Shown: positions 19,052 through 30,404, counted from the first letter of the stretch. The stretch is DNA of 64,000 bases from Corynebacterium amycolatum (GCF_016889425.1 NZ_CP069513.1:2410944-2474943); one strand, 5' to 3'. Made by a program: numbers and translations. The notes: generated by a model from the sequence alone, not told the origin.

Positions 19052-21783
19052 GCCTGCGGAAGTCCCTCCAAACGAGCCTTAATGCGGTCAATTTCCTCCA
19101 GTGCGAACTGGTGGCGAGTCTTAATCTTCTCCACGACTTGCTCCGGAGCCTTGGACAGGAAGGCCTCGTTGCCGAGCTTCTTTTCGGTGCCGGCCAGTTC
19201 CTTCTCGGCCTTGGCCAGGTCTTTTTCCAGGCGCTTGCGTTCAGCGGCCACGTCGACGGTGCCGGAGGTATCCAGCTCGATCAGAACCGTGGCCTGAGAC
19301 AGGCGCACCTCAATGGAAGCGGTAGCGGTGAATCCATCCTCCGGTGCCTCAGCACGAGCCAGCGAACGAATCATCTCTTCCTGAGCAGTCAGATCAGCAT
19401 CCGCCAGGTTCATGCGTGCCGGCACGCGCTGCGACGGCTTCACACCCTGGTCATTGCGGAAACGACGCAGCTCGGTGACCAACTTCTGGGCATCGGCAAT
19501 ACGACGTGCGGCAACCTCGTCGACAGCAGCGCCGTCGGTGGTCATGGTGGCATCCGGCCAGGCGGAAATAACCAGAGAGTCCTCGAAGCCCTCCGCGCCG
19601 TCGGTAAGCGCCTTCCATAGCGTCTCCGTGACGAACGGCATGGACGGGTGCAGCAGACGCAGCAGCGTATCCAGCACGCGGCCGAGAACCAGACGAGTGG
19701 AGGCTGCGCGGGCGGCCTGCTCCTCGGTCATGGTCTCGCCGTCGTTCAGGCGCGGGAAGTCAACCTTGGTCATCTCCAGGTACCAGTCACAGACCTCGTC
19801 CCATGCGAAGTGGTAAAGGGCCTCGTTGGCCTTGGAGAACTCGTACTTATCCAGCGCAGCGTCAACCTCGGCGCGGACCTGTTCCAGGCGGTCCAGGATC
19901 CAGCGGTCGGTGTCGGTGAGCTGGTCGCGGTCCGGCAGCTCGCCCACGTGGGCCCCGTTCATCAGCGCAAAGCGGGTGGCGTTGAACAGCTTGGTAGCGA
20001 AGTTACGGGAGCTCTGAGCGGCGTCATTACCGACCGGCAGGTCAGAGCCCGGGTTAGCGCCACGCGCCAGCGTGAAGCGAAGTGCGTCCGCACCGTAGTC
20101 GCGGACCCAGTCCAGCGGGTCAATGCCATTGCCGAGAGACTTCGACATCTTGCGACCCTGCTCATCGCGGACCAGACCGTGCAGGAAGACATCCTTAAAC
20201 GGCACCTGCGGACGACCGTCGCGCCCCTTACCCAGCGGTGAATCAGCCAGGGTGGCAGCAAAGGTCGAGAACATCATCATGCGCGCGACCCAGAAGAACA
20301 GAATGTCATAGCCGGTGACCAGTACAGATGTCGGGTAGAACTTCTCCAGCTCTGGGGTGGCTTCCGGCCAACCCATCGTGGAAAACGGCCACAGCGCAGA
20401 CGAGAACCAGGTATCCAGCACGTCCGGATCCTGCGTCCAGCCCTCGCCCGTCGGAACCTCATCATCCGGGCCGACACAGACGACCTCGCCATTCGGGCCG
20501 TACCAAATCGGGATGCGGTGGCCCCACCACAGCTGGCGGGAAATACACCAGTCGTGCATGTCATCGACCCAATCGAACCAGCGCGGCTCCTGCGAAGCTG
20601 GGTGAATAACCGTGTCGCCCTCGCGAACAGCATCGCCAGACATCTTGGCCAGCTCATCGACCTTAACGAACCACTGCAGGCTCAGCAGCGGCTCAATCGG
20701 CTCACCCGAGCGCTCCGAGTGACCGACCGAGTGAACGTACGGGCGGACCTCCTTGACAATGCGCCCCTGCTCACGCAGCGCCTCCGTCAGCGCAGTACGG
20801 GCTTCCGCACGATCCATGCCGTCGAAACGCGTACCAGTGTTGAAGATACGGCCAGTGGTATCAATGACCTCCGGCATATCCAGGTCGTGGCGCTGGCCCA
20901 TGGCGAAGTCATTTGGATCGTGTGCCGGCGTGATCTTCACCGCACCGGTACCGAACTCGCGGTCCACATAGTCATCGGCGATGACCTGAATCTTCAGGTC
21001 CTCGCGGAACGGGTGGTCCAAAACCTTGCCCACCAGGTGCGTGTAGCGCTCATCCTCCGGGTGCACGGCAATTGCCACGTCGCCCAGCATCGTCTCCACA
21101 CGAGTCGTCGCCACAACAATGGAGTCTTCCCCATCGCCGTAGCGGAAGGAGACGAGCTCGCCTTCAGCGTCCTCGTACTTGACCTCAATATCCGAGATTG
21201 CGGTCTGCAACACCGGAGACCAGTTGACCATACGCTTGGCGCGGTAGATTAGGCCGCGGTCAAACAGTTCCTTAAAAATCGTCTGAACCGCACGAGACAG
21301 CCCCTCGTCCAGAGTGAAGCGCTCACGGGACCAATCCAGGGAGTCACCAATCTGGCGCATCTGGTTGCCGATACGTCCGCCGTAATCGTGCTTCCACTCC
21401 CAGACCTTCTCCACGAACTCCTCGCGGCCATAATCGAAGCGGTCCTTGCCTTCGGACTCCTTCAGCATCGCCTCGACCTTGGTCTGCGTTGCGATACCCG
21501 CGTGGTCCATACCCGGCAGCCACAGCACCTCGTAGCCCTGCATGCGCTTACGGCGCACCAGCGCATCCATCAAAGTGTGGTCCAGTGCGTGGCCCATGTG
21601 CAGCTGACCCGTCACATTCGGCGGGGGCAGCACAATAGAGTAAGCCGGCTTGGAGCTAGACGGATCAGCCTCGAAATAGCCAGCGTCTACCCAGCCCTGG
21701 TACAGGTCCGACTCCACGTCAGCCGGGTTCCACGACTTGGGCAACTTATCTGCTCTGTTTAGGTCCACGTTGTTCTCAGTCAC
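19048..21783 (-). CDS. valS: Valyl-tRNA synthetase
   Basis: 911 residues, full length. The class I signatures are the HIGH box in [15 protein letters not shown] and [15 protein letters not shown]. The editing domain (about 195-370) has a normal CP1 layout, and the C-terminal coiled coil ([21 protein letters not shown]) is the tRNA-binding arm typical of ValRS. It overlaps folC by four bases. The 215-bp upstream gap contains a dispersed-motif copy and the mdh terminator. Confidence 0.97.
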   Translation of the reverse strand: MTENNVDLNRADKLPKSWNPADVESDLYQGWVDAGYFEADPSSSKPAYSIVLPPPNVTGQLHMGHALDHTLMDALVRRKRMQGYEVLWLPGMDHAGIATQTKVEAMLKESEGKDRFDYGREEFVEKVWEWKHDYGGRIGNQMRQIGDSLDWSRERFTLDEGLSRAVQTIFKELFDRGLIYRAKRMVNWSPVLQTAISDIEVKYEDAEGELVSFRYGDGEDSIVVATTRVETMLGDVAIAVHPEDERYTHLVGKVLDHPFREDLKIQVIADDYVDREFGTGAVKITPAHDPNDFAMGQRHDLDMPEVIDTTGRIFNTGTRFDGMDRAEARTALTEALREQGRIVKEVRPYVHSVGHSERSGEPIEPLLSLQWFVKVDELAKMSGDAVREGDTVIHPASQEPRWFDWVDDMHDWCISRQLWWGHRIPIWYGPNGEVVCVGPDDEVPTGEGWTQDPDVLDTWFSSALWPFSTMGWPEATPELEKFYPTSVLVTGYDILFFWVARMMMFSTFAATLADSPLGKGRDGRPQVPFKDVFLHGLVRDEQGRKMSKSLGNGIDPLDWVRDYGADALRFTLARGANPGSDLPVGNDAAQSSRNFATKLFNATRFALMNGAHVGELPDRDQLTDTDRWILDRLEQVRAEVDAALDKYEFSKANEALYHFAWDEVCDWYLEMTKVDFPRLNDGETMTEEQAARAASTRLVLGRVLDTLLRLLHPSMPFVTETLWKALTDGAEGFEDSLVISAWPDATMTTDGAAVDEVAARRIADAQKLVTELRRFRNDQGVKPSQRVPARMNLADADLTAQEEMIRSLARAEAPEDGFTATASIEVRLSQATVLIELDTSGTVDVAAERKRLEKDLAKAEKELAGTEKKLGNEAFLSKAPEQVVEKIKTRHQFALEEIDRIKARLEGLPQA

Positions 21784-21825
21784 GCGTCACATCTTAGCGC
21801 CTTGCCCGGATTTGTTTTTCCAGGG

Positions 21826-21845
21826 GCTTTACGACGACCCTTGCG
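21826..21845 (+). repeat. Extended intergenic copy of the dispersed motif
   Basis: GCTTTACGACG then ACCCTTGCG, in the gap upstream of valS. It keeps the TGCG at the same distance as the other extended copies. Confidence 0.8.
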
Positions 21846-21938
21846 CCCCAACCCATATCTGCTATCGGCGACTTACGCACCGCCGAATTCAAGCTTTACT
21901 CACTCCCCGAGCCCATCCGCGATTACCGCAGTAAATGA

Positions 21939-21979
21939 AAAGGTGCCCTCTTGCGAAACCATCACAAGAGGGCACCTTT
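21939..21979 (-). terminator. Intrinsic terminator of mdh
   Basis: A 15-bp perfect stem (AAAGGTGCCCTCTTG / CAAGAGGGCACCTTT) with an 11-base loop ends about 20 bases after the mdh stop, followed on the minus strand by TCATTT. Confidence 0.9.
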
Positions 21980-21999
21980 AAACAGGCGTTAAGCGGCCC

Positions 22000-23064
<1,065 letters not shown>

Positions 23065-23213
23065 TCAGTACAATTCTGAAAAACGGATAGCATTAGGCAT
23101 GACTTACGGTCGTGTACTCATTTCACTAGAAAGAAGTCCGCGACTGACCAATTTCACCCCCGTTAGATAGCCAAAACCCCGTAGTCGCTCTCTAGTCCAA
23201 GCAAAGGATTTTC

Positions 23214-23999
23214 ATGAAGTCTCCAGGCTCCTCTGATGCAATCCCCCATGCAGTCTTGGTGGCAGCACTTCAAGAATTCACCGCAAAGGGGTATGCAGAT
23301 GCCCGTCTGGATGCCATTGCTGCCGCCTCTGGTGTCTCCAAGCGCATGCTTCACTACCACTGTGGTGACAAGATGGGACTCTACAGGGCGACGTGGGCAC
23401 ATGTGCTGGAGACCGTAAGGCCTGACGACGACGCCCTGCGTCCGCACTCCAATGTGCCGGTGGAAGCCCTGCAGCATGTAGTCGGCGTTATCTACGACTA
23501 TTTCTCGGCGAACCCACTCGCCGTACGGTTCATCATCCAGGAAAACCTGCATCCGGTCCTCCCACTTGAAGGCGTGACTGGGCTTGGTGGTCAGAGCCCT
23601 ATTGTTTTGGAGTTTGACCGCATCTTGTTGCTCGGCCGCGATTACGGTGCATTCCGCACTGACATTTCCGCACTTGATCTTTATATTCTCGTGCTGTCGC
23701 TGGCCACCTTCCCCACCCTGCACCAACGGACTTTTGAAAACCTCTACGGCATTGAAATGCAATCGACGGTGCTGTCGGACAAGCTGCGTGAGTTCGCACA
23801 GGACACCGTGACCAGCCTGTTGACATCCTCGCCTCGCAACGAACCGGGAAGCTCGTACACTTCCCTGCTGGCCTCCCATGGTGCGAACTCGTCCGCACTT
23901 GGCGCAGAGGTCTATGGCGATCAGCCCAACCCAGAGACTCAGGACTTGGCTGCTGATGATGCCCCGGATTACCGCGACATCTACGGCATGGACGACTAG
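23214..23999 (+). CDS. TetR/AcrR family transcriptional regulator
   Basis: 261 residues. The N-terminal HTH (about 10-60) reads AALQEFTAKGYADARLDAIAAASGVSKRMLHYHCGDKMGLY, a normal TetR pattern. A C-terminal domain of the TetR_C type follows, then 50 acidic, low-complexity residues. AAAGGA lies 5 bases before the ATG. It is transcribed divergently from mdh, across a 230-bp gap, and ends at a bidirectional terminator shared with clpX. No target or ligand can be inferred. Confidence 0.88.
   Translation: MKSPGSSDAIPHAVLVAALQEFTAKGYADARLDAIAAASGVSKRMLHYHCGDKMGLYRATWAHVLETVRPDDDALRPHSNVPVEALQHVVGVIYDYFSANPLAVRFIIQENLHPVLPLEGVTGLGGQSPIVLEFDRILLLGRDYGAFRTDISALDLYILVLSLATFPTLHQRTFENLYGIEMQSTVLSDKLREFAQDTVTSLLTSSPRNEPGSSYTSLLASHGANSSALGAEVYGDQPNPETQDLAADDAPDYRDIYGMDD
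23420..23430 (+). repeat. Near copy of the dispersed motif (one mismatch)
   Basis: GCCTGACGACG followed by ACGCCCTGCG inside the TetR gene. The core differs at one base, and the TGCG is displaced by one position relative to the extended copies. Confidence 0.5.
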
Positions 24000-24016
24000 G
24001 GCTCCATACAGACACC

Positions 24017-24052
24017 AAAACCCGGTTAGAGCAGGCGCTCTAACCGGGTTTT
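24017..24052. terminator. Bidirectional terminator between the TetR gene and clpX
   Basis: A 16-bp perfect stem (AAAACCCGGTTAGAGC / GCTCTAACCGGGTTTT) with a 4-base loop and T-runs on both strands. Confidence 0.92.
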
Positions 24053-24061
24053 CAGCTACCT

Positions 24062-25324
24062 TTACGCAGTCTTCTTGTTCTCGCTACGTTCAACGAGTTC
24101 CGGCGCTGCACCGTCCGTGATGCACTCCTTGTGGACAATGACCTCCGCGACGTCGTCACGCTCTGGGACTTCGAACATCACGGGAACCAAGATTTCTTCC
24201 ATGATGCCGCGCAGACCACGGGCGCCGGTATTGCGGCTAATCGCCTTGGCAGCAATGGCGCGCAGTGCCTCGTCGTCGATGGTGAGGCGCACACCGTCCA
24301 TGTCGAACAGGTGCTGGTACTGGCGGACCAGGGAGTTCTTGGGCTCAGTGAGTACGCGAACCAGCGCATCCTCATCGAGGTTGGTGACCGATGCGATGAC
24401 GGGCAGGCGACCAATGAACTCAGGAATCAGGCCGAATCGAACGAGGTCCTCCGGCAGCACGTCGCGGAATGGATCCTTCATGTCCGCGTCGTTAGCCGAG
24501 GTGACATCTGCGCCGAAGCCCAGCCCCTTCTTGCCGACACGCTCCTGCACGACCTTCTCCAGACCGGCAAACGCACCGGCAACGATGAACAGGACATTGG
24601 AGGTGTCGAACTGAATGAACTCCTGGTTCGGCAGCTTGCGCCCACCCTGCGGGGGCACGGCGGCTACGGTTCCCTCGAGAATCTTCAGCAGCGCCTGCTG
24701 CACACCTTCACCGGAGACATCGCGGGTGATGGAGGTGTTTTCAGACTTGCGCGAGATCTTGTCAATCTCATCGACGTAAATGATGCCGCGCTGTGCCTTC
24801 TCGACGTCGAAATCAGTAGCTTGCAGCAGCTTCAACAGGATGTTCTCCACATCCTCACCGACATAGCCGGCCTCGGTCAGGCTGGTGGCGTCAGCGATTG
24901 CGAACGGCACATCCAGCTTGCGAGCCAGCGTCTGTGCCAGGTAAGTCTTGCCACAGCCGGTCGGCCCCAGCAGGAGAATGTTCGACTTTTGCAGCTCGAC
25001 GTCGTTGTCCGACTTGGTCTCCGCAGCACGAAGGCGCTTGTAGTGGTTGTAGACCGCGACGGCCAGCGTGCGCTTTGCCATGTCCTGGCCGATGACATAC
25101 TCATCGAGGAAGTCGCGAATTTCCAGCGGACGCGGCAGGCGGTCGTCGTTGCCAGTTGCCTCGCCGCCGGTGTTAAGCTCCTCTTCAATAATCTCGTTGC
25201 AGAGCTCGATGCACTCATTACAGATGTACACACCAGGTCCGGCAATCAGCTTTTTGACCTGCTTCTGACTCTTTCCACAGAAAGAGCACTTCAGCAAATC
25301 CGCACTTTCTTGCATACGCGCCAT
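24062..25324 (-). CDS. clpX: ATP-dependent Clp protease ATP-binding subunit ClpX
   Basis: 420-residue AAA+ unfoldase. The N-terminal zinc finger is [14 protein letters not shown]...CNECIELC. Walker A is GPTGCGKT, the pore loop GYVG, and the Walker B/sensor region includes [16 protein letters not shown]. It feeds substrates to ClpP1P2. The ATG at 25324 follows GGGAG. Upstream on the same strand are clpP2 and clpP1, separated by a 173-bp gap with a dispersed-motif copy, so clpX is probably transcribed on its own. Confidence 0.97.
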   Translation of the reverse strand: MARMQESADLLKCSFCGKSQKQVKKLIAGPGVYICNECIELCNEIIEEELNTGGEATGNDDRLPRPLEIRDFLDEYVIGQDMAKRTLAVAVYNHYKRLRAAETKSDNDVELQKSNILLLGPTGCGKTYLAQTLARKLDVPFAIADATSLTEAGYVGEDVENILLKLLQATDFDVEKAQRGIIYVDEIDKISRKSENTSITRDVSGEGVQQALLKILEGTVAAVPPQGGRKLPNQEFIQFDTSNVLFIVAGAFAGLEKVVQERVGKKGLGFGADVTSANDADMKDPFRDVLPEDLVRFGLIPEFIGRLPVIASVTNLDEDALVRVLTEPKNSLVRQYQHLFDMDGVRLTIDDEALRAIAAKAISRNTGARGLRGIMEEILVPVMFEVPERDDVAEVIVHKECITDGAAPELVERSENKKTA

Positions 25325-25449
25325 GAGGCTCCCGCCGCCGCCTTTCCGCATCGTTGCCAATAACTGCTTCAGACCAGCCTACCGTGAGTGTGCGCAAATA
25401 CCGGCTTCCACGCCAAGGACGAGGCGAATTTCACGCGATCTCGCCCGGC

Positions 25450-25469
25450 GCTTTACGACGGCCAGTGCG
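25450..25469 (+). repeat. Extended intergenic copy of the dispersed motif
   Basis: GCTTTACGACG then GCCAGTGCG in the clpP2-clpX gap. Confidence 0.8.
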
Positions 25470-25497
25470 CAGCACTCCAAAGAGACCATGTCCCCTT

Positions 25498-26127
25498 TTA
25501 GGCGTTGTGCTTGCGGTACTCGAAGACCTGGTCGATGATGCCGTACTCGACGGCCTCTTCAGCGGTTAGGATCTTGTCACGGTCGGTGTCCTTGCGGATC
25601 TGCTCTGCAGTGCGACCGGAGTGGCGAGCCAACGTCTCCTCCATCAGCTTGCGCATGCGCTCGATTTCGTTCGCCTGAATCTCCAGGTCGGAAACCTGAC
25701 CCTGGATGCCCTGGGTAGCCGGCTGGTGAATGAGCACGCGCGCATTCGGCAGAGCTGCACGCTTACCCGGTGCACCTGCAGCGAGCAGCACAGCTGCCGC
25801 GGAGGCAGCCTGGCCCAGGCACACGGTCTGCACGTCGGGACGCACGTACTGCATCGTGTCGTAGATGGCCATCAGCGAGGTGAAGGAGCCGCCTGGGGAA
25901 TTGATGTACATCGTGATGTCACGATCCGGGTCCAGGCCCTCAAGCACCAGCAACTGCGCCATGATGTCGTTAGCGGCGGTGTCATCGACCTGGGAGCCGA
26001 GGAAGATAATGCGCTCTTCGAAGAGCTTGTTGTATGGGTTGGATTCCTTAGCACCAAAGCTGGAGTGCTCCACGAAAGAAGGAAGCACGTAGCGCGACTG
26101 CGGCATCTGCATATTGTTCATCTCCAT
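25498..26127 (-). CDS. clpP2: ATP-dependent Clp protease proteolytic subunit ClpP2
   Basis: 209 residues with the serine-protease triad: Ser in GQAASAAAVLLAAG, His in ARVLIHQPATQG, Asp in RKDTDRDKIL. The longer N-terminus (VLPSFVEHSSFGAKESNPYNKLFEERII) is that of the actinobacterial ClpP2 paralogue, the one that docks the ATPase in mycobacteria. It follows clpP1 by 40 bases, so the two are one transcript and form the mixed tetradecamer. Confidence 0.96.
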   Translation of the reverse strand: MEMNNMQMPQSRYVLPSFVEHSSFGAKESNPYNKLFEERIIFLGSQVDDTAANDIMAQLLVLEGLDPDRDITMYINSPGGSFTSLMAIYDTMQYVRPDVQTVCLGQAASAAAVLLAAGAPGKRAALPNARVLIHQPATQGIQGQVSDLEIQANEIERMRKLMEETLARHSGRTAEQIRKDTDRDKILTAEEAVEYGIIDQVFEYRKHNA

Positions 26128-26167
26128 GTTGATTAAATCGCCTCTAATTATTCGCTACTGTCCGCTT

Positions 26168-26740
26168 TTAGCGTGCGGTGTCCTTGAGAGCGGTCACGAC
26201 GTGGTCAACCAGGCCGTATTCCTTAGCCTCAGCTGCGGTAAACCAGCGGTCGCGGTCCGAGTCTTCCTCAATGCGCTCGACCGGCTGACCGGTGTGCTGC
26301 GCAATCAGACGAGCCATCTCCTTCTTGGTGGCAGCGAACTGCTCAGCCTGAATGGTGATGTCGGATGCGGTACCGCCAATACCTGCAGATGGCTGGTGCA
26401 TCATAATGCGGGCGTGCGGCAGTGCGTAACGCTTGCCCTTAGCACCTGCGGCGAGCAGGAACTGGCCCATGGAAGCTGCCAAGCCCATGCCGTAGGTAGC
26501 CACGTCGCACGGAACAAACTGCATGGTGTCGTAAATGGCCATGCCGGCGGTGACGGAGCCACCCGGGGAGTTAATGTACAGCGAGATATCCGCCTCCGGG
26601 TCCTCAGCTGCCAGGAGCAGCATCTGACCGCAGAGCTTGTTGGCAATCTCGTCGTCGACCTGCTCACCCAGCCAAATAATGCGCTCCTTGAGCAGCTTGT
26701 CGAAAACTGTGTTCGTCGACATCTGGGCGTTATCGCTCAT
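26168..26740 (-). CDS. clpP1: ATP-dependent Clp protease proteolytic subunit ClpP1
   Basis: 190 residues. The catalytic Ser is in [17 protein letters not shown], His in [14 protein letters not shown], Asp in [10 protein letters not shown]. The ATG at 26740 has GAAGGAG at ideal distance; a start 14 codons upstream would lie before this site and is rejected. The gene lies after tig, from which a terminator separates it, so a promoter must lie in 26741-26796. In C. glutamicum this operon is under ClgR; I do not see a full ClgR site here. Confidence 0.96.
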   Translation of the reverse strand: MSDNAQMSTNTVFDKLLKERIIWLGEQVDDEIANKLCGQMLLLAAEDPEADISLYINSPGGSVTAGMAIYDTMQFVPCDVATYGMGLAASMGQFLLAAGAKGKRYALPHARIMMHQPSAGIGGTASDITIQAEQFAATKKEMARLIAQHTGQPVERIEEDSDRDRWFTAAEAKEYGLVDHVVTALKDTAR

Positions 26741-26796
26741 CTGTGTACTCCTTCTTCGTACGTGTGCGAGTTTGTCGTTCACTAGAGGGTAACGAA

Positions 26797-26829
26797 AAGG
26801 GCCGTCCCTTTGTTTCAGGAACGGCCCTT
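26797..26829 (-). terminator. Intrinsic terminator of tig
   Basis: A 9-bp stem (AAGGGCCGT / ACGGCCCTT) with a 15-base loop is followed on the minus strand by TTTTCG, about 50 bases past the tig stop. Confidence 0.85.
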
Positions 26830-26880
26830 GTTCGCTATAAGCGTTGCAGCATAAGGAATGCGTCGCGCTAACGGCGGGGC

Positions 26881-28257
26881 TTACTCAGCCGAGTTGTCCT
26901 CAGCCTTGTCGGACTCAGCCTTCTCAGCCTCAGCTTCGACCTCACCGAAGTACTCGTTCAGATCGATTTCGTTGCCCTCGGTGTCCTTGGCGGAAGCCTT
27001 CAGGATCGAGGTGGCCAGAGCCTTGCCGCGGCGAACGTCTGCAAACAGGTTGCCGAGCTGGCCGGACTGCTGAATCTGCTGGATGAACTGGTTCGGGTCC
27101 ATGCCGTAGGACTGAGCAGTGAACAGGATGTGGTCGGTGAGCTCCTGCTGGGAAACATCCGGCTGGATCTCTTCAGCCAGTGCGTCCAGGAACAGCTGGG
27201 TGCGGACAGCTTCCTCAGCGGACTTCTTGGAGTCCTCGTCGAACTGCTCGCGGGTGGTGCCCTGAGCCTCCAGCATGGAGTTCAGAACCTTCTCGTCGCC
27301 ACCGAACTGACCCAGCAGCTGCTGCAGCTGGCCCTCGACCTGCTCCTTGACAACACCCTCCGGCAGAGCGATGGTGGTCTGCTCCATAGCGGCAGCCAAA
27401 ACCTTGTCGCGAACCTGCTGAGCCTGCTCACCCTTCTTGGTGTTCTCGACCTGGCGGGCCAGGTCTTCCTTCAGCTCCTCGATGGTGTCGAACTCGGAAG
27501 CCATCTGAGCGAAGTCGTCGTCAGCTTCCGGCAGCTCGCGGACCTTGACGGACTGAACGGTAACGGTGACCTGAGCGTCCTCGCCCTCGTGCTCGCCAGC
27601 AACCAGCTTGGTGGTGAACTCCTTGGACTCGCCCTGGGACAGGCCGACAACAGCCTCGTCCAGGCCGTCGATCAGGTCGTCGGAGCCAACCTGGTAGGAC
27701 AACCCCTCAGTGGAAGCCTCTTCCAGCTCTTCGCCGTCGATGGTGGCGGACAGGTCGATGGAGACGAAGTCGTCCTTCTCGACTGCGCGCTCGACGCCGG
27801 TCAGGGTGCCGAAGCGAGCGAGCAGGTTCTGCAGCTCAGCCTCAACAGCTTCCTCGTCGGCGACCAGCGGGTCAACCTCAACTGCGATGTCCTCGAACTT
27901 CGGCAGCTCAATCTCCGGGCGAACGTCAACCTCAGCGGTGAACTCAACGAGCTCGCCATCTTCCAGCTTGGTGATGTCAACCTCAGGCTGACCGATAACC
28001 TTCAGGTCCTCCTCGCGAACGACCTCGTCGTAGCGGGACGGAACCATGTCGTTGAGCACCTGCTCCAGGATTGGGCCGCGGCCGAAGCGGGCCTCAATCA
28101 GCTTTGCCGGTGCCTTGCCCTTACGGAAGCCCGGAATCTGGACCTGCTGAGCCAGTGCCTTGTAGGCGTTGTCGAACTCTGGCTTCAGCTCATCAAACGG
28201 GACCTCGACGGTAATCTTCACTCGGGTCTCATTGAGCTTCTCAACGGAAGACTTCAC
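26881..28257 (-). CDS. tig: Trigger factor
   Basis: 458-residue ribosome-associated chaperone. The ribosome-binding signature GFRKGKAP is near residue 45, the FKBP-like PPIase domain follows (about 150-240), and the C-terminal helical arms contain [14 protein letters not shown]. The last 30 residues are a Glu/Asp/Ala tail common in actinobacterial trigger factors. The GTG at 28257 has AGGAGAG 7 bases before it. A longer in-frame reading runs backwards into the tRNA-Pro gene and is not real. It sits just downstream of tRNA-Pro. Confidence 0.96.
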   Translation of the reverse strand: MKSSVEKLNETRVKITVEVPFDELKPEFDNAYKALAQQVQIPGFRKGKAPAKLIEARFGRGPILEQVLNDMVPSRYDEVVREEDLKVIGQPEVDITKLEDGELVEFTAEVDVRPEIELPKFEDIAVEVDPLVADEEAVEAELQNLLARFGTLTGVERAVEKDDFVSIDLSATIDGEELEEASTEGLSYQVGSDDLIDGLDEAVVGLSQGESKEFTTKLVAGEHEGEDAQVTVTVQSVKVRELPEADDDFAQMASEFDTIEELKEDLARQVENTKKGEQAQQVRDKVLAAAMEQTTIALPEGVVKEQVEGQLQQLLGQFGGDEKVLNSMLEAQGTTREQFDEDSKKSAEEAVRTQLFLDALAEEIQPDVSQQELTDHILFTAQSYGMDPNQFIQQIQQSGQLGNLFADVRRGKALATSILKASAKDTEGNEIDLNEYFGEVEAEAEKAESDKAEDNSAE

Positions 28258-28316
28258 TGGTGCACTCTCCTGCAACTCGATGATTAATTCATAGACCACG
28301 GGAGTGCCCGTGATAC

Positions 28317-28393
28317 TGGTCGGGGTAGCGGGATTTGAACCCACGGCCTTCCGCTCCCAAAGCGGACGCGCTACCAAGCTGCGCCATACCCCG
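28317..28393 (-). tRNA. tRNA-Pro (TGG)
   Basis: A 77-base cloverleaf on the minus strand. The acceptor CGGGGTA pairs with TACCCCG, the anticodon loop is CTTTGGGAG with TGG as anticodon, the T-loop is GGTTCAAATCC, and CCA is encoded after an A discriminator. Confidence 0.96.
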
Positions 28394-28865
28394 TATGCGT
28401 CATTCGAAACCTAGCAGAAACCCCTTTGGAGCATCTGCACCGGGGCCCTCATAGTCGCGAAATCGCGTTTCCACAACGGACCCGTATAGATTTACCTGAC
28501 GATTAATGAAATCACAAAACCACGCGTTTAACCAGGCTAATGCTCTGTCTGAAAACGCTTTACGACGCCATCGAGAGCCAACCTGCCAACTACTACTGGT
28601 TTCATGAAATCCATGCATATCACCGGGCGTTTGCATCACCTCGGCACTGCTTTTGGCGGCCTCGTTTACTGCAAACACTCCATTCGTCGGCCGACTCCCC
28701 AAAGAAGCCTCTCAAACGACTGCCCCTTTGTTGAGTCGTGTGACAGTGTAATCAACGGCTATACGCCTGTTTCACATACCCCACGTTGCTTTAGCTTCAT
28801 TTTCTGTTTTTCCCGGCCACAGCCACTTTTCTTTAAAGCCTTCGAGAAAAACCTGGCATCGATTT
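28394..28865. other. Intergenic stretch without a supported gene
   Basis: Between tRNA-Pro and the promoter of tRNA-Gly. Short frames on both strands lack a Shine-Dalgarno and any recognisable domain. One dispersed-motif copy lies here (28557). Confidence 0.5.
28557..28567 (+). repeat. Intergenic copy of the dispersed motif
   Basis: GCTTTACGACG; the TGCG extension is absent. Confidence 0.75.
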
Positions 28866-28893
28866 TTGTATGTGCGCTTTAACGGGTTAATAT
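28866..28893 (+). promoter_or_regulatory. Promoter of tRNA-Gly
   Basis: TTGTAT, a 16-base spacer and TAATAT, about 60 bases before the mature tRNA. Confidence 0.55.
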
Positions 28894-28955
28894 GCCTTGT
28901 ACCGAGACACGGTCTGATGGAGACGATTGAGTTTCTAAGCCGGATTTCTGTCTAT

Positions 28956-29030
28956 GGGGATGTCGTATAGTGGCTAATACCTCAGCCTTCCAAGCTGAAG
29001 ACGCGGGTTCGATTCCCGTCATCCCCTCCA
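28956..29030 (+). tRNA. tRNA-Gly (TCC)
   Basis: 75 bases. The acceptor GGGGATG pairs with CATCCCC, the anticodon loop is CTTCCAA with TCC, the T-arm is CGGGTTCGATTCCCG, and CCA is encoded after a T discriminator. Confidence 0.97.
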
Positions 29031-29033
29031 CGT

Positions 29034-29060
29034 AACCGGGAGCTTTGCTCCCGGTTTTTG
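29034..29060 (+). terminator. Terminator after tRNA-Gly
   Basis: AACCGGGAGC / GCTCCCGGTT with a 3-base loop, followed by TTTG. Confidence 0.9.
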
Positions 29061-29140
29061 TTTTTTCCAAGCTGATGCCCGGGGCCAGAAATTCTTCTGC
29101 CCTCTGTTCAGGATCCAGTGCCACAGGTACTCTGGGCACC

Positions 29141-29374
29141 ATGAAGCCCACCATTATCGATGCCGATACTGGACACGAACTATGGACCGCGGTCGAATGC
29201 GCTGCTTTTTCCGGCACTGCACGTGGCACTTTCACCAGCTACGCTGGCCGCAAAAAGGCTCCTGAGCCCGTCGCGAAGCTTCATGGGTTGACCCTGTGGG
29301 ATTCCGAAGAAGTTCGCGAATGGCACGCCAACCGGAGGAGCCGCACCCAGCACAACGATTCCACCGAGTCATAA
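29141..29374 (+). CDS. Small helix-turn-helix protein (AlpA/MerR-like fold)
   Basis: 77 residues from an ATG at 29141. The sequence VECAAFSGTARGTFTSYAGRKKAPEPV, followed by LTLWDSEEVREWHANR, matches the winged-HTH layout of excisionase-like DNA-binding proteins: recognition helix, basic wing, then a W-x-x-x-E-V-x-x-W element. Such small proteins are common on mobile elements, but also sit alone in corynebacterial chromosomes. Here there is no integrase, and it is next to tRNA-Gly, a frequent integration target, so a relic is possible but not shown. No clear Shine-Dalgarno is seen. A strong terminator follows. Confidence 0.7.
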   Translation: MKPTIIDADTGHELWTAVECAAFSGTARGTFTSYAGRKKAPEPVAKLHGLTLWDSEEVREWHANRRSRTQHNDSTES

Positions 29375-29403
29375 AACCTGCCCAAAAGCCCATTCATTTC
29401 CTG

Positions 29404-29453
29404 GTTCCCGAGCTGCCTCTGTCGCACAGAGATGTCAGCTCGGGAACTTTTTG
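29404..29453 (+). terminator. Intrinsic terminator of the small HTH gene
   Basis: A 12-bp perfect stem (GTTCCCGAGCTG / CAGCTCGGGAAC) followed by TTTTTG. Confidence 0.9.
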
Positions 29454-29521
29454 CGCTCTACATGCGTTGTTTCAAGTAATTACTAGCAATACTCGCAATT
29501 TCCTTTTTGGAGGCCTAGCCC

Positions 29522-30388
29522 ATGGGGGCGTTAATCCTGATTGCTATCACCGTCGGCGGCGCAATTATCATCGCGTCGATGGCTCAAAACCGTTCTAACA
29601 GGGCCTTTGATGCCCGCCAGAACAATCAATTGGAAGACGCCGTCGCAGACGCCCGCCGATGGATTGAGCGGCTGGGCTCACAGGTACTGAACCTGGCTGG
29701 CACCGATTTGGCTTCCACGCAGGCTCTTGCTGACGCATCCGAGCGCTACAACGCCGCTTCCTCGCAGATTTCTACTGCACGCACCCCGGCACAGGCCCGG
29801 ATGGCGCGCGAATCGGCGCTGGAAGGTCTGCACTACATCAATGCGGCTCGCGAAATTATGGGCTTGCCAGCGGGACCGACACTGCCGCCGCTGGAGGGCC
29901 AGAAGGCCGCTGGTTCTGTGACCGAAACCCGCACCATTGAGCACGAAGGCCACTCGGTTACCGCCTCGCCATACGCCACCCCGGAAACCCCGAACTACTA
30001 CCCCGGTGGCCGTGTCGCTGGCCGTCCGGTTCCAGCCGGTTGGTACTCCGAGCCCTGGTGGAAGTCCGCACTCCGCACCGGTGTCTGGACCGCAGGCTCA
30101 ATGCTGCTATTCTCTACCCTCTTCCACGGTATGGCCGGCGTTGCCTACGGCGCTGATGAGTTCGCCAGCGGCATGGGCACCGGCGCCGATGACTTCGGCG
30201 GCACCGAGGACTTTGGCGCCGAAGACTTCGGTGGAGATGACTTTGGCGGCGACTTCGGTGGCGGCGGTGCAGATGCCGGTGACGCAGGCGACGGTGGAGG
30301 TTTCTTCGACGGCCTCTTCGGTGGTGGCGACGGTGGCAGTGACGGTGGCGGATTCTTCGACGGCGGATTCGACGGCTTCGATATTTAG
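29522..30388 (+). CDS. DUF1542-like membrane-anchored protein with Gly/Asp/Phe-rich tail
   Basis: 288 residues. The N-terminal segment MGALILIAITVGGAIIIASM is a membrane anchor. Residues about 25-125 form a helical region (LEDAVADARRWIERLGSQVLNL..., MARESALEGLHYINAAREIMGL), which recalls DUF1542 proteins of Actinobacteria. A proline/tyrosine-rich stretch, a second hydrophobic segment (SALRTGVWTAGSMLLFSTLFHGMAG) and a tail of DDFGG- and GGGFFDG-type repeats follow. GGAGG stands 9 bases before the ATG. Function unknown. The tail resembles other corynebacterial membrane proteins with Gly-Asp-Phe repeats. Confidence 0.75.
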   Translation: MGALILIAITVGGAIIIASMAQNRSNRAFDARQNNQLEDAVADARRWIERLGSQVLNLAGTDLASTQALADASERYNAASSQISTARTPAQARMARESALEGLHYINAAREIMGLPAGPTLPPLEGQKAAGSVTETRTIEHEGHSVTASPYATPETPNYYPGGRVAGRPVPAGWYSEPWWKSALRTGVWTAGSMLLFSTLFHGMAGVAYGADEFASGMGTGADDFGGTEDFGAEDFGGDDFGGDFGGGGADAGDAGDGGGFFDGLFGGGDGGSDGGGFFDGGFDGFDI

Positions 30389-30404
30389 AAAAAGCCCGGC
30401 GCCG

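Noticed and set aside
26859..26880. A ClgR operator near clpP1 (CGC-N5-GCG)
   Set aside because: Only the inner bases fit, and it lies on the wrong side of the tig terminator for the clpP1 promoter.
28258..28377. A longer trigger factor beginning inside tRNA-Pro
   Set aside because: The extra 40 codons are the tRNA sequence and its 3' flank; the GTG at 28257 has a good Shine-Dalgarno and the conserved start.
28400..28702. A 100-residue minus-strand protein
   Set aside because: No Shine-Dalgarno, no known domain, atypical composition, and it runs up to the tRNA-Pro gene.
28879..29235. A 118-residue minus-strand protein with a GMTGIEPASSAWKAE segment
   Set aside because: That segment is the antisense translation of tRNA-Gly, a familiar false ORF.
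29141..29374. A mobile element at tRNA-Gly, because of the small excisionase-like HTH protein
   Set aside because: No integrase, no duplicated tRNA 3' end and no composition shift are seen; only the HTH gene itself is listed.
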